From NCBI GenBank assembly GCA_905236985.1, contig CAJORF010000053.1:1-47019 (forward strand): a stretch of 47,019 nucleotides of DNA, in the 5' to 3' direction. Both the position numbers and the translations under genes were made by a program. The notes under the pieces were generated by a model. That model was not told the origin of the DNA. It did not search any database and worked only from the letters and a program-made list of their open reading frames with translations. This document shows positions 1-9,315 of this stretch, in pieces. The first letter of the stretch is position 1. Each line of letters opens with the position of its first letter. This DNA comes from an uncultured Bacteroidaceae bacterium. Lineage in GTDB: Bacteria > Bacteroidota > Bacteroidia > Bacteroidales > Bacteroidaceae.

Positions 1-18
1 CCGCCACTTTTACAAGGA

Positions 19-50
19 AGCCTCCGAGAGCGATCTCGGAGGCTTTTTCT
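19..50 (+). terminator. Rho-independent terminator of a gene lying before the window
   Basis: A perfect 11-bp stem (19-29 pairs with 34-44) closes a GCGA tetraloop and is followed at once by TTTTTCT. This is a textbook intrinsic terminator for plus-strand transcription, so a plus-strand gene should end just before position 1. There is no U-run in the opposite direction, so it is unlikely to serve the GH43 gene that ends at 208 on the minus strand. Confidence 0.85.
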
Positions 51-115
51 TGTTGTGACGGTAACACACTCCCACGGGTGAGTGGCGCCCCATTATCATC
101 TCTCGTCTGAACACG

Positions 116-176
116 CAACACCTTTCACCCCTTCACTCGCCACTGTGGCAGCGGGATGAAGGGGTGAAGGGTGTTG
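116..176. repeat. 19-bp near-perfect inverted repeat downstream of the GH43 gene
   Basis: The arms 116-134 and 158-176 are complementary with one mismatch. An inner hairpin (GCCAC at 139-143 with GTGGC at 145-149) lies in the loop. The arms are pyrimidine-rich with a CACCCCTTCA core. The element sits 32 bp past the end of the minus-strand GH43 gene. It could fold in the 3' end of that transcript and protect it or end transcription, but no U-run follows. Its C-rich/G-rich make-up resembles the palindromic inserts found inside coding genes elsewhere in the window. Confidence 0.7.
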
Positions 177-207
177 AGAGTTCAAAACATTTTCTTACGA
201 ACTGACC

Positions 208-2130
208 TTAGAGAGGTGATACGCCGGAAGTGGTTGGAGGAATGGATTTGATGCTGCCGTCGGGGTCATAGAACATCGGTTCAGCAATAATGGAGCGGCT
301 GTAGCTGGTGCCGTCGGGCAGACCGCCGTTGTGGGAGAAGAAAATCCACTGGCCGCGGAAGTTGACGATGGCGGGATGCGTGGTGTTGGAGTTGCCTGCT
401 ATCTCGCTGATGATTCCCATGGGCGTGTAAGGGCCGCCGATGTGGTCGGCGACGGCGTAGGCAATCTTCTCGGGCCATTCGGAGGCGTAGGTGAGGTAGT
501 ACTTGCCGTTGTACTTGTGTACCCAGGGAGCCTCGGTGAAGCGGGGCACGTCGATCTGATGGATGTCGCCGTCGATCTCAATCATGTTGTCCTTCAACTT
601 GGCATAGTAGCACTGGCCGTTGCCCCAGATGATATAAGGTGTACCGTCGTCGTCAATGAGGATAGCGGGGTCGATGACGCACCAGCTGTGGCGTGATGCA
701 AAGCAGTCCTCCTTGGTGAGCAGGGGCTTGCCGAGCGCATCCTTGTAGGGACCTGTTATTTTGTCGGCCACGGCTACGCCGATGCCACACCAGTTAGTAG
801 AAATATACCAATAATACTTGCCATCCTTACCCTTGGCTACGTGTCCGGCGTATGCTTGCTTGCTGGAGGCCCACCTGAACTCGTCGATGTGGAGTGGCGA
901 GGGATGTTCTGTCCAATGCTTCATGTCGCTGGTAGAGTAGAGGAGCCAGTCCTTCATGATGTAGCCCATCTGGTTGCCTTCCATGTCGTGACCAGCAAAG
1001 AGCCAGAGCGTGTCGCCTTCCACGAGGACAGCGGGGTCGGCGGTGTGCTTGTCACGGATGATGGGGTTGCCGCTCGACTCGAACTCGTGTGTGAGGACGT
1101 AGCCCCATTTCTGCTGCACGCGCTCCAGTTCCTCTTGCGTCAGCGCGATGACGGAGCCATGGCGCGGGAAGAAGTTCTTGCGGAACGACTGCGGCTCCTT
1201 GGTCCAATGAATGAGGTCCGTGGAGGTTTGATATTCGTAGCGACCGGAGCCGTAGAGGTCGTACATCAAGATAAATTGATGATTGACGATTTGACCTACA
1301 GCATCCTGTGGATTTAATGCGAAGACACTGCTACCCTCCACATGTGTTTTGGTGCCAGCGTAGGCATCGAGGTACTTGAAGTCCTCCTTCCACGGTCCCA
1401 GCAAGTTCTTTGATGTAGCCTGCTGGATGCCGTTGATGAACTCCTTGCCGTTAGTGTCCTTTGTGTTGCCCTTGTAGAAGAGATGGTATTTGCCGTTGGC
1501 GTAGAAGATATCATTGTCGATGCTGCCGTATTTGGCTGCGAAGAGCTGCTTGGGTTCGCTTTCGAAGGCGGTGAAGTCGGGGTTGGCGTAGGCGTAGTAG
1601 GTGATGAGACTCTGTCGGTTGTCGTTGGTGCGCTGAAGGGTGAAATAGATCATGTATTTCTTCGCCTTTCGGTCGTAGATAGTCTGCGGTGCCCACACCC
1701 AGTAGGCATCGCTGAACGCGGGCCAGTCCTTGCCCAGATTGATCTTGGCGTGCGACCAGTTCACCAGATCCTTGGACTTCATGAGCACAATGCCCGGATT
1801 ATCCTTCCATCCATTCTTGGCCACGAACATATCCGTGGCTACGATGTAGTAGCAGCCGTCTTCGCCTCTAAGAATGTGTGGGTCACGAATGCCGCCGCTC
1901 TCGCTGATGGTGTCGCTGGCAATAATCGGTCGGTTATTGTTTAGCGCATACCAATTCTGTGCGTCCTCGCTCACAGCAAAGCGCAACTGTTCCTGTAGGT
2001 GCTGGTCGCCGCCGCCCTCGAAATAGGCGAACAAATAGCCTGCAAACTGCGGTTCTTTCATCATCTGCTGATTCGCTTGTACACCAAGTGTCAGGAGGAA
2101 TAGCAATGACGTGGTCAGAATCTTTTTCAT
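208..2130 (-). CDS. Secreted tandem GH43 glycoside hydrolase (arabinanase/arabinofuranosidase/xylosidase type)
   Basis: This 640-residue protein has a signal peptide (residues 1-19, cleavage near VQA-N) followed by two five-bladed-propeller GH43 modules, about 25-335 and 350-635. The first shows RDPHIL (Asp83, likely general base) and HVEGSS (Glu265, candidate acid). The second shows the clearer set: TADPAVL (Asp366), VIDPAIL (Asp487, pKa modulator) and TEAPWV (Glu533, general acid). GH43 enzymes cleave arabinan, arabinoxylan or xylo-oligosaccharides, and the subfamily cannot be fixed by eye. Most single-domain GH43 enzymes are about half this length, so this is a fusion or duplication. The gene starts 30 bp after the upstream minus-strand gene ends and may share its transcript. 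It acts in the periplasm or on the cell surface, and probably contributes to pectin side-chain use with the GH127, PL11 and GH97 genes. Confidence 0.85.
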   Translation of the reverse strand: MKKILTTSLLFLLTLGVQANQQMMKEPQFAGYLFAYFEGGGDQHLQEQLRFAVSEDAQNWYALNNNRPIIASDTISESGGIRDPHILRGEDGCYYIVATDMFVAKNGWKDNPGIVLMKSKDLVNWSHAKINLGKDWPAFSDAYWVWAPQTIYDRKAKKYMIYFTLQRTNDNRQSLITYYAYANPDFTAFESEPKQLFAAKYGSIDNDIFYANGKYHLFYKGNTKDTNGKEFINGIQQATSKNLLGPWKEDFKYLDAYAGTKTHVEGSSVFALNPQDAVGQIVNHQFILMYDLYGSGRYEYQTSTDLIHWTKEPQSFRKNFFPRHGSVIALTQEELERVQQKWGYVLTHEFESSGNPIIRDKHTADPAVLVEGDTLWLFAGHDMEGNQMGYIMKDWLLYSTSDMKHWTEHPSPLHIDEFRWASSKQAYAGHVAKGKDGKYYWYISTNWCGIGVAVADKITGPYKDALGKPLLTKEDCFASRHSWCVIDPAILIDDDGTPYIIWGNGQCYYAKLKDNMIEIDGDIHQIDVPRFTEAPWVHKYNGKYYLTYASEWPEKIAYAVADHIGGPYTPMGIISEIAGNSNTTHPAIVNFRGQWIFFSHNGGLPDGTSYSRSIIAEPMFYDPDGSIKSIPPTTSGVSPL

Positions 2131-2160
2131 ATTTCTATTGATAGTCGTGGAGTCAGTTCC

Positions 2161-4395
2161 TTATTCATCCATGAATCCGAGGGAAAGTTGTTGGGCAGGA
2201 CGTGCTTTCTTTTTTGGCTTGATTTGTTTAAAATGATATTTTCGGAACTTGTCCAATTTACGCTGTTTGTTTAGCGTCTCGTGATACCATTTCATCAGTT
2301 GTGGCTCCTCACTGTTTGTCGGCAGTCGATGATGCTTCTCTTGGAAGTCACGCAGGGCTTGGCATCGTGCGGCAAAGGTGGCTTCGCGCTCGTAATGAGG
2401 ATATTGGTAAGGTGGAATGTCAGCCATGCCCTGATGATATCGAGCGTATTCCTCTTTTGTCACGTGGAGTTTCTGGGTATATTTTCGTAGGGTGTAGCTG
2501 AGTACGCCTTCGATGCCCGTCTTTCTGGAGGAATACGGCCATCGCTGATTCTCTTGGATGAAACGGTGCATGGTAGCGATGGCTCCCTCAACGGTGAGTG
2601 TTGACCACCAAAAACGTTCGGGGTAGTCGCGTGTGGCCAGACCGACGAAGCTGGTGGTGGATGTACTTTCTTCTGTAAAGAAATATTTCAGGCGTCCATC
2701 TATGACCGCCAGATAGATGGTGGCTTCGCAGCTCTTTAGTGTTGAGTTGCTTCGTGTTTCGAGCATTTTACGGCTCAACTTCTCCATCGGCCAGGGCTCT
2801 TCGGCATCCATGAGCAGCTGAACGGCCAAGTCACCGAGTGCACCTGAGAAACGCTGCCATTCACACAGCTGATAGGTTGATTTCCTGCCCACGGCCTCGA
2901 AGCGCTGGTCTGCCAGCATATAACTGCGGATGAAGGAGCTGTCGGTGTGATGATCGTCGGGGTGCAGCAGGAGGAACTCCTCGTGGATCTCATCTATGGT
3001 CATCGCTTCTCCCCGGCGTTTCAGGATCTCATATATCTCCTGGCCGTAATTGAGGTGGTTGGGTACGATGACGACCTCGTCGCCCTCGATTTTGAGGTAT
3101 GACAGGAGTGGAATCACCTGTTTCAAAATATTCAGGACTTCTGCACGTGTTCCTTCATCGGTTCCCGGCTTGAAGTAATCCTTGGCGATTTCCGATAAGG
3201 AATACCTTTTCTCTACAATTCTCCATAGGTTGGCTTCGTGCCCCAGTTTTTTCAGGAACGCCGTGTAGCGGAACACATCCAGCCGGAGGTCGTAGGCAAA
3301 GAGCACTTCCGGATGCTGCCACGGCAATTCTTTCGAGCGATGTCCGTTGGCTGTTGCCCCGTTGTTCATGAGTGCGATGATGCCTATTGGGCGTGCGATG
3401 GCCAGAATGGAGAGTCCGGCGTAGAAACTCAGCTTGCCGAGTTGTTCCTGCTTGCACAGTTCAGCCCAATGCGTATTGGCTTCCGTGAGCAAAGGCTTAT
3501 GGAAGCACTCCTCGGTGGCCCAACGCTCGCTATTCCATAGGGCAGGAACGTCTTTCGGGGTAGCTGCCGTCATCTTGGAGAGCTGACGCACGCGCTCAAA
3601 CGTCAAGCCATATTCAACAGACAAGGCTTGCATAGCTTCAAACTCTCCCAACACGCCATTGATTCTTGCGAATGTCTGCGAGTTGCGGTCTTTGGCATGA
3701 CGGAAGTAGCAGAGGGCAATGTACCAGACTGGATAGCGCTTTTTCTTTTTGAAGAACTTGGCTACGAATGTTTGCTCCTCGATGGTGAGGAATGGATAGT
3801 CGGAACTGATCGGGTTTGTGGCTGCGATGGGAATGCCCTTGGCGCGCAGCAAATATTCCGACTTAAATTGTTCGAGGAAATTCTGAATCCGTTGAACCAT
3901 CAGGCGTCCGGCACCATTCCATTTCCAGATGAGTGCAGGATTGTTGATGTATGTCTCTGCTTTCCTGTAGCTTTTGATGTTGTTGCGAATGAGGTTGCGC
4001 GCTCGCATATTGCCGATCTCTTCCGTCATCTGGTCGAAGATGAACTGAATCCGCCGTTCCATCTTCTCGCTGTGACGTGGGAAGGTAAACTTCGTCTCAC
4101 TCGGAATCTCGTAAAGGAAAGAGGCGCCTCCGTCGGTATCTTCAACATCGTTAGTCGATTGTTCCTGCAAGTGTTCGTAGAAGATTCTCAGATTCCGCAA
4201 TATGGTTTCAATGTAGATCGCAGTCTGATCGCCACAGAAGGGGATGCGTCTGACGTCAGCCTCTCCTCTCATGAGCGGCAATAAGCGCCTGTCCACGTCG
4301 CTCACCATCCACGCCACGATGTTCTTGACCCGCACGCTCATGCCCTCAGATAGTTGATGGCATTTGGTAATAAGTTGATCGTTTTCCTTAGCCAT
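2161..4395 (-). CDS. Large protein of unknown function with several DNA-binding-like segments
   Basis: I do not recognise a named family. The start is set at ATG 4395 (744 residues). Twelve further in-frame codons exist upstream, but they overlap the -7 box at 4421-4428 and so would not be transcribed. From N to C terminus I see: a helical region; a segment near 150-190 (motif NGAGRLMVQRI) resembling the helix-hairpin-helix of the RNA polymerase alpha C-terminal domain; the motif YGLTFERVRQL near 262-272, close to sigma-70 region 4 helices; a winged-helix-like stretch near 470-525 (GEAMTIDEIHEEF, then RFEAVGRKSTYQL) reminiscent of HARE-HTH/RpoE-delta folds; and a C terminus with two Trp/Tyr-rich repeats like helicase-associated domains. 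It ends in a basic tail. There is no signal peptide, so it should be cytoplasmic. A regulatory, chromatin or defence role is possible but not shown. Confidence 0.6.
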   Translation of the reverse strand: MAKENDQLITKCHQLSEGMSVRVKNIVAWMVSDVDRRLLPLMRGEADVRRIPFCGDQTAIYIETILRNLRIFYEHLQEQSTNDVEDTDGGASFLYEIPSETKFTFPRHSEKMERRIQFIFDQMTEEIGNMRARNLIRNNIKSYRKAETYINNPALIWKWNGAGRLMVQRIQNFLEQFKSEYLLRAKGIPIAATNPISSDYPFLTIEEQTFVAKFFKKKKRYPVWYIALCYFRHAKDRNSQTFARINGVLGEFEAMQALSVEYGLTFERVRQLSKMTAATPKDVPALWNSERWATEECFHKPLLTEANTHWAELCKQEQLGKLSFYAGLSILAIARPIGIIALMNNGATANGHRSKELPWQHPEVLFAYDLRLDVFRYTAFLKKLGHEANLWRIVEKRYSLSEIAKDYFKPGTDEGTRAEVLNILKQVIPLLSYLKIEGDEVVIVPNHLNYGQEIYEILKRRGEAMTIDEIHEEFLLLHPDDHHTDSSFIRSYMLADQRFEAVGRKSTYQLCEWQRFSGALGDLAVQLLMDAEEPWPMEKLSRKMLETRSNSTLKSCEATIYLAVIDGRLKYFFTEESTSTTSFVGLATRDYPERFWWSTLTVEGAIATMHRFIQENQRWPYSSRKTGIEGVLSYTLRKYTQKLHVTKEEYARYHQGMADIPPYQYPHYEREATFAARCQALRDFQEKHHRLPTNSEEPQLMKWYHETLNKQRKLDKFRKYHFKQIKPKKKARPAQQLSLGFMDE

Positions 4396-4420
4396 ATTGG
4401 TATGTGTTTTACTTCGGCTA

Positions 4421-4428
4421 CAAAAATA
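4421..4428 (-). promoter_or_regulatory. Bacteroidales -7 box upstream of the large HTH-like gene
   Basis: The minus strand reads TATTTTTG, matching TAnnTTTG, 25 bp before the chosen ATG at 4395. No clear TTTG -33 element is seen at the usual distance. The box rules out the longer possible start at 4431. Confidence 0.5.
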
Positions 4429-4596
4429 CATATTTTTTCTGATATAGGTATAAAAATCTACGTTAATTAACTTTTTTATTCATTAAAAAACCATGCCCTA
4501 TGTTTTCTCCAGCTCACGTTGAAGTGTCGGCTTTGGGTGAACTTCTGAGATATAAATCAAGAAAATGATGGGTCGGAGCGGTTTTTGGTGTGAATG

Positions 4597-4628
4597 TTTG
4601 AGGGGTGAGCGGAGAATGAGTACTTTTG
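4597..4628 (+). promoter_or_regulatory. Promoter of sulP-trkH
   Basis: TTTG at 4597-4600 and TACTTTTG at 4621-4628 are separated by 20 bp, a good match to the Bacteroidales -33/-7 arrangement. The -7 box ends 25 bp before the sulP ATG at 4654, giving a short leader. Confidence 0.75.
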
Positions 4629-4653
4629 CATTGCAAAAAGAAATGCAAGTGTA

Positions 4654-6363
4654 ATGAAACCAAGTATTGTTAGTAGCCTGAAGGGTTACAATCGCGAGAC
4701 ATTTGTGAAGGATCTGCTCTCGGGAATCATCGTCGGCATTGTGGCGTTGCCGCTGGCCATCGCTTTTGGTATCGCTTCGGGCGTGACACCTGAGCAAGGC
4801 ATCATTACCGCTATCGTGGCAGGTTTGGTCATCTCGCTGTTGGGTGGCTCGAAGGTGCAGATTGGCGGTCCAACAGGTGCGTTCATCGTCATCATTGCAG
4901 GCATCATCCAGCAGTATGGTATGCAAGGCTTGATGATAGCGACGCTGTTGGCTGGAGCTTTCCTAATCATGTTAGGCCTGTTCCGTTTGGGCACCATCAT
5001 CAAATACATCCCTTATCCCATTGTGGTGGGATTCACCAGCGGTATCGCGCTGACCATCTTCACAACACAAGTGAAGGATCTGCTGGGGTTGACGATTGCC
5101 GAGGGCGTTCCCTCGGACTTCATCTCCAAGTGGGTCTGCTATGCACAGAACATCACGAGCCTCGACCTCTGGAGTACCATCGTGGGTGTGGGTAGTGTAG
5201 TCATCATCGCTAGCTGGCCCTACATCAATAGGGTGAAATACGTGAACGGTCATCTCTCTGCGCTCAACAAGCTGCCTGGTTCGCTCATCGCCATCATTGT
5301 GATGACTATCGGCGTGCTCATATTGAAGAGCTATGGCCTGGCCGAGCACGTTGATACCATCGGCGACCGTTTCCGCATCAACGCAGCATTACCCGCTCCA
5401 GCTGTACCAGCTCTGTCTTGGGAGGTGGTGCGTTCGCTGTTTGCCCCAGCGGTGACTATTGCCGTGCTGGGTGCCATTGAATCGTTGCTCTCGGCGACTG
5501 TGGCAGACGGTGTTATAGGTGACCGCCACGACAGTAACCAGGAGCTGATTGCTCAGGGCGTGGCCAACTTAGTGACGCCCCTCTTCGGCGGTATCCCAGC
5601 CACGGGAGCTATTGCGCGCACGATGACCAATATCAACAATGGTGGCCGCACACCAGTGGCAGGTATCATCCATGCCATCGTGCTGTTGCTCATCTTCTTG
5701 ATACTCATGCCTTACGCCCAGTATATTCCCATGTCCTGTCTGGCTGGCGTGCTGGTAATTGTGGCCTATAATATGAGTGGTTGGCGCACATTCCGTCAGC
5801 TGCTGAAGAATCCTAAATCGGATATCTCCGTGCTGCTGATCACCTTCCTGCTTACCGTTATCTTCGACTTGACCGTGGCCATCGAGGTGGGTCTGATGCT
5901 CGCTTGTCTGTTGTGTATGCGCCGTATGGCTGAGACCACACAGGTCAGCGTGCTCACCGACGAGATTGACCCGGCGACGGAGGTCGATTTCGAGGCCACC
6001 AACCTTGAGCACTTCAAGATTCCCGATGGCTGTGAGGTCTATGAAATCAATGGCCCCTTCTTCTTCGGTATAGCCAACCGATTCGAGGAGATCATGGGAC
6101 GCATGCCTCGACGTCCGAAGGTGCGCATCATCCGTATGCGTAAAGTTCCTTTCGTTGATAGCACCGGTATGCACAACCTCGAGAACCTCGTTCGTATGTC
6201 CCACCAGCAGGGTATTCATGTCATCCTCTCCGGTGTTAATCCGAAGGTTCATGAGGTGCTTATGCGCAACGGCTTCGGTGAGATCGTGGGCGAGGAGAAT
6301 ATCCGTCCGCACATCAATTTGGCACTTGAGCGAGCCCGCGAAGTGCTGGGAGGAGAGAGATGA
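4654..6363 (+). CDS. SulP-family anion transporter with STAS domain
   Basis: This 569-residue inner-membrane protein begins with the SulP hallmark region (about residues 15-85, motifs ALPLAIAFGIASG and GGPTGAF). It continues through about 10-14 hydrophobic segments and ends in a cytoplasmic STAS domain (about 445-560) with the conserved VDSTG (Asp502-Gly505). SulP proteins carry sulfate, bicarbonate or dicarboxylates, usually with sodium or protons; the substrate cannot be read from the sequence. The stop overlaps the trkH start (ATGA at 6360-6363), so the two are translationally coupled. A bicarbonate/sodium role next to a potassium channel would fit ion homeostasis, but that is inference. 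It has its own promoter at 4597-4628. Confidence 0.9.
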   Translation: MKPSIVSSLKGYNRETFVKDLLSGIIVGIVALPLAIAFGIASGVTPEQGIITAIVAGLVISLLGGSKVQIGGPTGAFIVIIAGIIQQYGMQGLMIATLLAGAFLIMLGLFRLGTIIKYIPYPIVVGFTSGIALTIFTTQVKDLLGLTIAEGVPSDFISKWVCYAQNITSLDLWSTIVGVGSVVIIASWPYINRVKYVNGHLSALNKLPGSLIAIIVMTIGVLILKSYGLAEHVDTIGDRFRINAALPAPAVPALSWEVVRSLFAPAVTIAVLGAIESLLSATVADGVIGDRHDSNQELIAQGVANLVTPLFGGIPATGAIARTMTNINNGGRTPVAGIIHAIVLLLIFLILMPYAQYIPMSCLAGVLVIVAYNMSGWRTFRQLLKNPKSDISVLLITFLLTVIFDLTVAIEVGLMLACLLCMRRMAETTQVSVLTDEIDPATEVDFEATNLEHFKIPDGCEVYEINGPFFFGIANRFEEIMGRMPRRPKVRIIRMRKVPFVDSTGMHNLENLVRMSHQQGIHVILSGVNPKVHEVLMRNGFGEIVGEENIRPHINLALERAREVLGGER

Positions 6364-7817
6364 TTAACTGGAAGCTCATAGCCAAGATTCTCGGTCAGCT
6401 GCTCATCCTGGAAGCCGCTGTCTTGATGGTCTGCGCCATCATGTCGCTGCTCTACCACGAGCCTGACACACTGGCTTTCGACCTGGCTGTGATCGTAACA
6501 ACTGTCATGGGATGTGTGCTTCAGATTCTGGGACGTAACACGACGAACAGCCTCAACCGACGGGACGCCTATCTCGTGGTGACACTCTCGTGGGTCATCT
6601 TCAGCTTCTTTGGAGCTATTCCCTTCGTGGCCAGCGGTTATCTGACCAATCCCACAGATGCCTATTTCGAAACCATGTCGGGCTTCACCACGACTGGTGC
6701 CTCGCTCATCGACGATGTGGAGAGCCTGCCACACGCCCTGCTCTTCTGGCGTTCCACGACGCAATGGATTGGCGGATTGGGCATTGTGTTCTTCACCATT
6801 GCCATTATCCCTTCGCTCATAGGCGGTAGCGTCAAAGTCTTCTCTGCCGAGGCCACGGGCCCCATGCGCAGCAAGCTGCACCCCCGTTTAGGCACACAGG
6901 CCAAATGGATTTGGGGCATATATCTGTTCCTCACTGTGGTCTGCGCCCTGCTCTTCTGGATTGAAGGGATGAGCGCTTTCGATGCTGTCAACTACGCGAT
7001 GACGGTCACGGCTACCGGCGGCTTTGCAACGCACAACGGTAGCACAGGTTTCTTCCACAATTCCCTCATCGACTACACTGCCATCTTTTTCATGCTCATC
7101 TCGGGCATTAGCTTCACATTACTCTATATGACGATTTGGAAGCGGCGTTTTCGAGAGTTCTTCGATAACTCCGAGCTGCGCCTCTTCCTGTTGCTCATCA
7201 CCGCTGCGACCATCTTCATCCTCATCACGCTGATGCACTCATGCGACTACGACTTCGCTGACGCACTGCGCTACAGTCTCTTTCAGGTCGTGTCCTTTGC
7301 CACTACGACAGGTGTCTTCAACGACGATGCCGGCCAATGGCCTCACATCACGTGGGTCGTTCTCTCCGTGCTCATGTTTTTCGGCGGCTGCTCTGGCTCT
7401 ACGGCAGGCGGTTTCAAGTGTGTGCGCGGCATCATGGTATTTGAAGTGATTCACAACGAGATCAAGCACCTCCTGCATCCACGCTCCGTGCTACCTGTCA
7501 AGGTCAACGGCCTTGCCGTTCCCACGTCCAAGCAGACCACGCTACTGGCCTTCTCCGGCCTTTATTTCCTGCTCTGCTTCGTCACCTATTTCATCATGAC
7601 AATCATCGGTGTTGACAGCACCAACTCCTTCACCATCTCCCTGAGCTGTGCCAGTAATGTCGGTCCTACCCTCGGCCTCGAGATTGGTCCCACGATGTCG
7701 TGGGCCATCCTCCCTGATGGCATCAAATGGATTCTCTCACTGCTCATGCTCATGGGACGTCTCGAGATTATCACTGTTGTTGTCATCTTCACCCCCTCCT
7801 TCTGGCGCGACAGATAA
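6360..7817 (+). CDS. trkH: Trk-type potassium uptake channel subunit TrkH
   Basis: This 485-residue membrane protein has the four pore-loop repeats of the TrkH/KtrB family. The selectivity-filter segments are visible at TTTGAS (110-115), TATGGF (217-222), TTTGVF (315-320) and SNVGPTLG (432-439). It forms the ion path for K+ uptake. The cytosolic gating partner TrkA is encoded separately at 14872-16251. The start codon overlaps the sulP stop by four bases, so it belongs to the same transcript. Length is normal for the family. Nothing in the sequence suggests loss of function. Confidence 0.93.
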   Translation: MINWKLIAKILGQLLILEAAVLMVCAIMSLLYHEPDTLAFDLAVIVTTVMGCVLQILGRNTTNSLNRRDAYLVVTLSWVIFSFFGAIPFVASGYLTNPTDAYFETMSGFTTTGASLIDDVESLPHALLFWRSTTQWIGGLGIVFFTIAIIPSLIGGSVKVFSAEATGPMRSKLHPRLGTQAKWIWGIYLFLTVVCALLFWIEGMSAFDAVNYAMTVTATGGFATHNGSTGFFHNSLIDYTAIFFMLISGISFTLLYMTIWKRRFREFFDNSELRLFLLLITAATIFILITLMHSCDYDFADALRYSLFQVVSFATTTGVFNDDAGQWPHITWVVLSVLMFFGGCSGSTAGGFKCVRGIMVFEVIHNEIKHLLHPRSVLPVKVNGLAVPTSKQTTLLAFSGLYFLLCFVTYFIMTIIGVDSTNSFTISLSCASNVGPTLGLEIGPTMSWAILPDGIKWILSLLMLMGRLEIITVVVIFTPSFWRDR

Positions 7818-7866
7818 ATATTTTCACTCATCACTCTACATTTTTCACTTTTTATTCTAAACTACC

Positions 7867-9315
7867 ATGGGCGGCTTTTTTGGAACCATCGCAACTGAAC
7901 CTTGTATCACCGATCTGTACTACGGCACAGATTATAACTCACACCTCGGTACGAAGCGTGGTGGTTTGGCCACGTACTCAGCGGAGAAAGGTTTTTATCG
8001 CAGCATCCACAATCTCGAGAACCAGTATTTCCGCACGCGCTTCGAGGCTGAGCTTCAGCGTTTCCCTGGCAATAGTGGAATAGGTGTCATTTCTGATACC
8101 GACCCTCAGCCCATCATGGTGAACTCTCACCTTGGTAAGATGGCGGTGGTGACTGTCGCTAAGATCAACAACATAGATGAACTCACGCGCGAGCTGCTTG
8201 ATGAGGGCGATCATTTCTCGGAGATGTCCTCGGGCAAGACCAATCCTACCGAGCTCATTACGTTGCTCATCGCCCGTGGCAAGACGTTCGTTGAAGGTAT
8301 AGAGAATGTCTATCGCAAGGTCAAGGGTTCCTGCTCGATGCTCATCCTCACCGAGGACGGCATCATCGCTGCCCGCGACCGCTTAGGACGCACGCCTATT
8401 GTTGTCGGGCATCGCGAGGGCGCATACGCCGTGACCTCCGAGACGACCGCCTTTCCCAATCTCGGTTATGATGTAGAGCACTTTGTAGGGCCGGGCGAAA
8501 TCGTGCGCCTGCGTGCAGACAGCATTGAACAACTACGCGCGCCGGAGGAAGAGATGCAGGTCTGCTCGTTCCTGTGGGTTTATTATGGGTTCCCCACCTC
8601 GACTTACGAAGGGCGCAATGTTGAGGCGATGCGTCACACCTGTGGCGTCCTCATGGGCGAACAGGATGAGACCCAAGTCGATCTCGTTGCTGGTATTCCC
8701 GATTCGGGCGTTGGTATGGCCACGGGATATGCTGAAGGCATCGGCGTTCCGTATCGTCGTGCCATATCCAAATATACACCAACCTGGCCGCGTTCCTTCA
8801 TGCCGGGCAACCAGCTGACGCGCGACCTCGTGGCTAAGATGAAGTTGATTCCCAACCGCGATGCCTTGCAAGGACAACGTTGTCTGTTCTGCGATGACAG
8901 TATTGTTCGCGGTACTCAGTTGCGTGATAATGTCCGTGTTTTGTTTGACCTCGGTGCCAAGGAAGTCCACATGCGCATTGCCTGCCCGCCCCTCATCTAC
9001 GGCTGTCCTTTCCTCAATTTTTCTGCCTCAAAGAGCGATATGGAACTGCTCACTCGACAGGTCATCCACGATCTCGAGAACGATTGCAACAAGACCCCAG
9101 GCGGCATTGGAGGAGATGCTTCCACACCGCATGAGATCCTACAGGAGTACGCTAAGACCGATTCAGAGAAGTACCGCGCTATGGTCGAGGAGATTGGACG
9201 TCGTCTCGGACTCTCCACGTTGCGCTTCAACACGCTTGAGATCCTTGTCAAATCCATCGGACTGCCGAAGTGCAAAGTCTGCACACACTGCTTCGATGGC
9301 TCCAGTCATTTCTGA
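7867..9315 (+). CDS. PurF-like amidophosphoribosyltransferase homologue lacking the N-terminal cysteine
   Basis: This 482-residue protein has a class II glutamine-amidotransferase-like N-terminal domain (1-235) and a phosphoribosyltransferase domain (240-482) with the PRPP motif DDSIVRGTQLRD (343-354). Canonical PurF matures to an N-terminal Cys nucleophile (MCG...). Here the protein begins MGGFFGT, so the glutaminase nucleophile is absent. The C terminus has CKVCTHC (Cys469, 472, 475), comparable with the Cys pair that helps bind Fe-S in Bacillus-type PurF. It may use ammonia, act as a paralogue with another role, or be regulatory. A standard purF could be elsewhere in the genome. The gene lies 49 bp after trkH across an AT-rich spacer with TTTTTCAC words. 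Its TGA stop abuts the stop of the convergent murF-alr. Confidence 0.8.
   Translation: MGGFFGTIATEPCITDLYYGTDYNSHLGTKRGGLATYSAEKGFYRSIHNLENQYFRTRFEAELQRFPGNSGIGVISDTDPQPIMVNSHLGKMAVVTVAKINNIDELTRELLDEGDHFSEMSSGKTNPTELITLLIARGKTFVEGIENVYRKVKGSCSMLILTEDGIIAARDRLGRTPIVVGHREGAYAVTSETTAFPNLGYDVEHFVGPGEIVRLRADSIEQLRAPEEEMQVCSFLWVYYGFPTSTYEGRNVEAMRHTCGVLMGEQDETQVDLVAGIPDSGVGMATGYAEGIGVPYRRAISKYTPTWPRSFMPGNQLTRDLVAKMKLIPNRDALQGQRCLFCDDSIVRGTQLRDNVRVLFDLGAKEVHMRIACPPLIYGCPFLNFSASKSDMELLTRQVIHDLENDCNKTPGGIGGDASTPHEILQEYAKTDSEKYRAMVEEIGRRLGLSTLRFNTLEILVKSIGLPKCKVCTHCFDGSSHF

Noticed and set aside
4498..4926. 142-codon minus-strand frame across the sulP promoter and start
   Set aside because: It covers the sulP promoter and 5' end on the opposite strand and is low-complexity His/Asp/Arg-rich; sulP is certain.
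5569..6312. 247-codon minus-strand frame opposite sulP
   Set aside because: His/Glu-rich shadow of the transporter's hydrophobic codons; no promoter and no family-like motif.
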